Shown here: piece after piece, positions 14,453-17,304 of the stretch
Numbering within the stretch: the stretch's first letter is position 1
How the letters are laid out: each line of letters starts with the position of its first letter
Source of the DNA: Hydnum rufescens UP504
Taxonomy: Eukaryota; Basidiomycota; Agaricomycetes; Cantharellales; Hydnaceae
DNA: 17,304 nt
Assembly: GCA_014904985.1 (NCBI GenBank)
Contig: MU129202.1
Coordinates: forward strand, 1-17,304
Direction of reading: 5' to 3'
Program-made: the position numbers and the translations under genes
Notes under the pieces: generated by a model
The model's input: only the letters and a program-made list of their open reading frames with translations
Told to the model about the DNA's origin: nothing
Databases searched by the model: none

Positions 14453-16662
14453 TCAAAGTTTCCGCTCTGAAAGTAATAAATTTCTAAATAGCATGAGTTT
14501 TGAAATTGTGTCAGCCTTTAGGGAAGCTCGACGGATGGATATGATATCCCGGCCAGTGTTCAGTGTGCACTCCACCATCACCGATGAACCTAAAAGTTTG
14601 AGTTAGGCAAGGGAAATAGATTAGTCACTCAACATACCTGGAATTGCCAGGTAATCCCTTGCTGCGCTGGCAAGATTAGGAAATATATATTGATTGGCCT
14701 TCCACCAGGTGAGAGGATCAGAATCTGTTGCTGTGCATGGCCCAGACAGATAGCGGTGCATCTCTTGCTCTATGGTCTCTACTTCAGGATTGGAGGTGCT
14801 AGGGAATCCAAGAATGTCACCTTTGTCAAAAAAACTTGGCATGGCACTTTTCAACTTTGGAATAGACATTGGGACTACTGGAGTGGCAGTGTTACACCTC
14901 TGGAGATCGGCAGCAAGGGATTCCCAACACTCCATGACCCATGTTTCATCAAATATATCGAGATTGTTCTTGAACAGTGCATCTTTGTATCATGGGTCAA
15001 GAACTAAGAGAAAATTTATCATAGGGAAATCCAAGGACATTATAATGATGACTCACAAGTTGTGAAGTAATAGTATTCCGATTCCATAGTGGATTTATCA
15101 AAGTACTTCAGGAGTTTTTCTTTGCATGCATCCACACCAGCTGTGAGTGTCAGTGAGGATCTAATGGCTGGATTGGCCTCAAATTTTTCAATATGGTGCA
15201 TGATCCCAACATAGATGAATAGAGATGCACTCAATGTCGGGTATTTTTGACCCGAGATGAATGTTGAAGCATTGTGGAATATCTACATAGTTGGAAATGG
15301 GGGATATATTATTAGTAGAGAGATACATTATGACAACATGCAAGGAAAAATACCTTAAGGAAGTCCATTATCATTTTGGCCATATCCCACTCCACGGAGG
15401 TAATGGAATATTTGTGATAGATTTTCAAACGTGAGTCGGCACACATCTCATCAATTGCCTACACACCCAGATGTTGAGAATAAAGCTAATTTGAATAAAC
15501 TCTATGGCTTTACTTACCTCTCGATAGGTCCAGGCATGCTCCATCATGAAGTATGTGCTGTTCCAGTGTGTGACAATGTCAAGGATGAGGATCAGAATTT
15601 TGAGTTTCTGGCACTCACTCCCCCACTGTTCTGGGCATGACTATCATTCAAGCGCTGTATGGCAGCTGCAAAATCCTCTGTCCACTGTGGAGAGGACTGC
15701 ACAAGTTTGCTCAGACATTGTATCTAGGTAATTGTTGTATTAAGTAATATGGGAATTGCTGGAAAACTCACCTTCTGAATGACTGCACTAATATCGATGT
15801 CCTCCCCCTCCTGCATATTTAGCAGTGCTTCATCAGTCATATTACCAAGACCATCCTCTGCTGCTATGCTCTCCGCAGCCTCACTGTCCATTTCAATGGC
15901 CTGTTCGATCTCCCACTCCAAATATCTGATTTCTTGACTGCCTTGACCGCGACTAATAATTCCATCACAGCCGATGTATAATGTGCCAGGCCAGCCGGAT
16001 GGGGTTAAGATTCGTCCCTTTGTCATACTCATTTTTCTGGGATGTTGCGCCTGAAGGTGTTGATTGAGGTGCGACATAAAGGGTGCCATTAAATTACTTG
16101 CATTGTCTTGCAAGTGGTGGTGAAGAAAAACTGGAGATAATATTATAGAATGAGTATTACTGAACATCTCCTACCTTCCATACGAACCTTCTTGATAATT
16201 TGTACTCCTTAAGGTCACTGAATGCATTCGCCATATTCTCTCCCACTGTGAGCACGTTTCATCTTTGGTGAAATCCAGCAATGCTCTCATTGGAGCTGCC
16301 AGTCCTTGTCAATGGTATGCACCTACCAGATAGTATAAAAGGGATGTGTTAGGAGAGGTCCATGCAATCACTGCAAGCGCATTGTTCCTGGTACCATCTA
16401 CCAAAATGGCTTGCACTGAGGATGAGCTCGTTTTGGAAGCCAGATATTTAGCCTTGAGTTCTTTCCCACCATCAGATTCTTGCCCTTTTCCGGCTTCCTC
16501 TAAGCACAAATCCTTCCATGTTGACTGAATGAACCAATTTTTTTTCAAAGCCATAGCTTTAAAATGAGACTCAAGTTCAAATTCAGGGACTCCAAACCTC
16601 TGTGGAAGGGTTGGTTTGAGACAAACAATCCACTGTGTAAAGGGGCGGTTCCACCTTCCCAA
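14453..16662 (-). pseudogene. hAT transposase, multi-exon, inactivated
   Basis: Exons (minus): 16662-16175, 16130-15772, 15723-15518, 15458-15354, 15282-15057, 15003-14638 and 14589-14453. Introns are 44-71 nt with GTAGGA, GTGAGT, GTAAGT, GTATTT, GTGAGT and GTATGT donors and YAG acceptors; junction phases agree for the last four exons. Landmarks in order: AWTSPNTS (the usual D of D-x-WTS is missing), LLDFTK, DNASN, DIVTHWNSTYFMMEHAW, KIYHKYSITSVEWDMAKM, YPTLSASLFIY, then the dimerisation domain DPLTWWKANQYIFPNLASAA, DYLAIPGSSV, GRDIISIRRASL and terminal LLLSERKL. Lesions: TGA at 16309-16311; a frame change near 16.24 kb; two extra bases just before DNASN (exon 359 nt); a 206-nt exon missing one base before the WNST motif; TGA at 14990-14992 inside LDP-x-YK. 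The enzyme would cut and paste the element by an RNase H-like fold in the nucleus. Confidence 0.85.
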
Positions 16663-17304
16663 TCAAAGGGCTTATTGGCCATGATTAGTCTCCCCATGTG
16701 GCCAGGTTAAGTCATACTTACTTTGGCCAAAAGTCCAGGGTTTCCTGACTAGAACACTGCGCTCTTTGGCATCTGATGAGATTCAGAACTCATTATGCCT
16801 TTTTCGAGTGCCACACTCCCACTTTGTGATTGTTGGTGTTTCAAAAGTGGGTGTTGAATGTCCCTGTCCCTCCACCTGGATTTTTTTTTCCCCAATTTCC
16901 AACCATCATGAGTCTGGCACCAGTAGTCTTGCAGAAAGCAAGAGACTTGCAGAAAGCAGAGTTTCCATTGTCATCATAAATCTTGGATTTCGCCAATGTT
17001 GGGAGAAGGTGTAATATGAATGGATCTAAATGCGTGAGAATGCAGGATGGTAGCAGTCAAGATTGCCTTGGACAGTCTTTTAATTGATACGGTGTCTAAG
17101 GAGCCAATATTCATCTTCTTCATCGAGTACCTGCTTTTCAGCAGGGTCCTTGGTCCGCGGCTGACTTTGAGCGGCTCGGCTGTTACTTTTGTGGGAGGCC
17201 ACCAGTGTGTCCTCCAACCGAAGGATTTAACTCGGAGAGAAGCAGGGCCAGCTGGCATTAGCCGCCTTGAATGGCACATTGGAGAGGACAAGTCTTGCTC
17301 TTCC
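16663..17304 (-). other. 5' part of the hAT element, exons unclear
   Basis: A minus open frame (16974-17291) and a possible donor CAAA|GTAAGT at about 16719/16720 suggest upstream transposase exons or 5' leader. I could not identify a BED-type zinc finger, which many hAT transposases carry at the N-terminus. A 13-base direct repeat, CTTGCAGAAAGCA, lies at 16928-16940 and 16946-16958. Confidence 0.4.

Larger units (their letters stand above)
14258..17304 (-). mobile_element. hAT-superfamily DNA transposon, partial in window
   Basis: The left terminus is proposed at CAGTGGATAGTCGCCC, which fits the hAT YARNG end rule. Behind it lie subterminal GGATTG/CAGATTG repeats, then a minus-strand transposase gene with all the C-terminal hAT landmarks. 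The gene points toward the left end, so the element's 5' end and second terminal repeat should lie past 17304. Expected total length is above 3 kb. Stops and frameshifts in the transposase make this copy unable to encode a full enzyme. It could still be mobilised in trans if both ends are intact. Confidence 0.75.

Noticed and set aside
16720..17300. BED zinc finger at the transposase N-terminus
   Set aside because: No convincing Cys/His spacing in any minus frame; the region may be decayed or the finger may lie outside the window.
1..17304. tRNA, rRNA or bacterial operon structure
   Set aside because: No cloverleaf-compatible segment, rRNA core motif or run of co-directional genes with ribosome binding sites was seen by eye.

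Overview
The window looks like a gene-poor, repeat-rich stretch of a filamentous fungal genome, most likely a basidiomycete (Agaricomycete). This is an inference. It rests on the short spliceosomal introns (44-71 nt, with GTRAGT/GTATGT donors and YAG acceptors) that interrupt a transposase gene, on a TGTCAGGG...CCCTGACA solo LTR, and on the absence of bacterial-style operons, ribosome binding sites or dense ORFs. No tRNA, rRNA or CRISPR array was recognised.

Layout. Positions 1-402 hold eight 19-bp hairpin palindromes at about 38-55 bp spacing, with arm changes that keep pairing and with loops in both orientations. Positions 640-1215 are a polypyrimidine minisatellite. Positions 1965-2161 are four exact-period 55-bp repeats, each a dyad. 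Positions 2844-4010 are an eight-copy satellite of about 150 bp. Positions 4256-5430 carry a degenerate ladder of about 147 bp whose clearest part is two 203-bp units, 296 bp apart, with inverted-repeat ends. Positions 5431-6504 contain the longest non-repetitive ORF (unrecognised). A 691-bp solo LTR with a perfect 5-bp target duplication (ATATC) sits at 6797-7487, on the edge of a 68-bp tandem array (7499-7790). A repeat of about 170 bp follows (7900-8600), then an 18-bp GC-rich array (9330-9586).

From about 10 kb the sequence becomes less repetitive. It shows a nested inverted repeat upstream of a TATA box and a tiny signal-peptide-like ORF (10053-10258), a minus-strand unrecognised gene with a possible frameshift and its own TATA box (10984-11588), decayed minus-strand exon pieces with a duplicated motif (12245-13683), and a plus-strand ORF broken by one TGA (13624-14256).

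The right end is the best-supported gene. It is a hAT-superfamily DNA transposon whose left terminus is probably at 14258 (CAGTG, with a preceding octamer fitting the hAT target pattern) and whose other end lies beyond the window. Its transposase runs on the minus strand from about 16662 to 14453. The intron-exon structure and the C-terminal dimerisation domain can be followed base by base, but the reading frame is broken by stops and frameshifts, so this copy is non-autonomous or dead. Nothing in the window forms a working pathway. Its character is a heterochromatin-like mosaic of satellites, hairpins and dead mobile elements.
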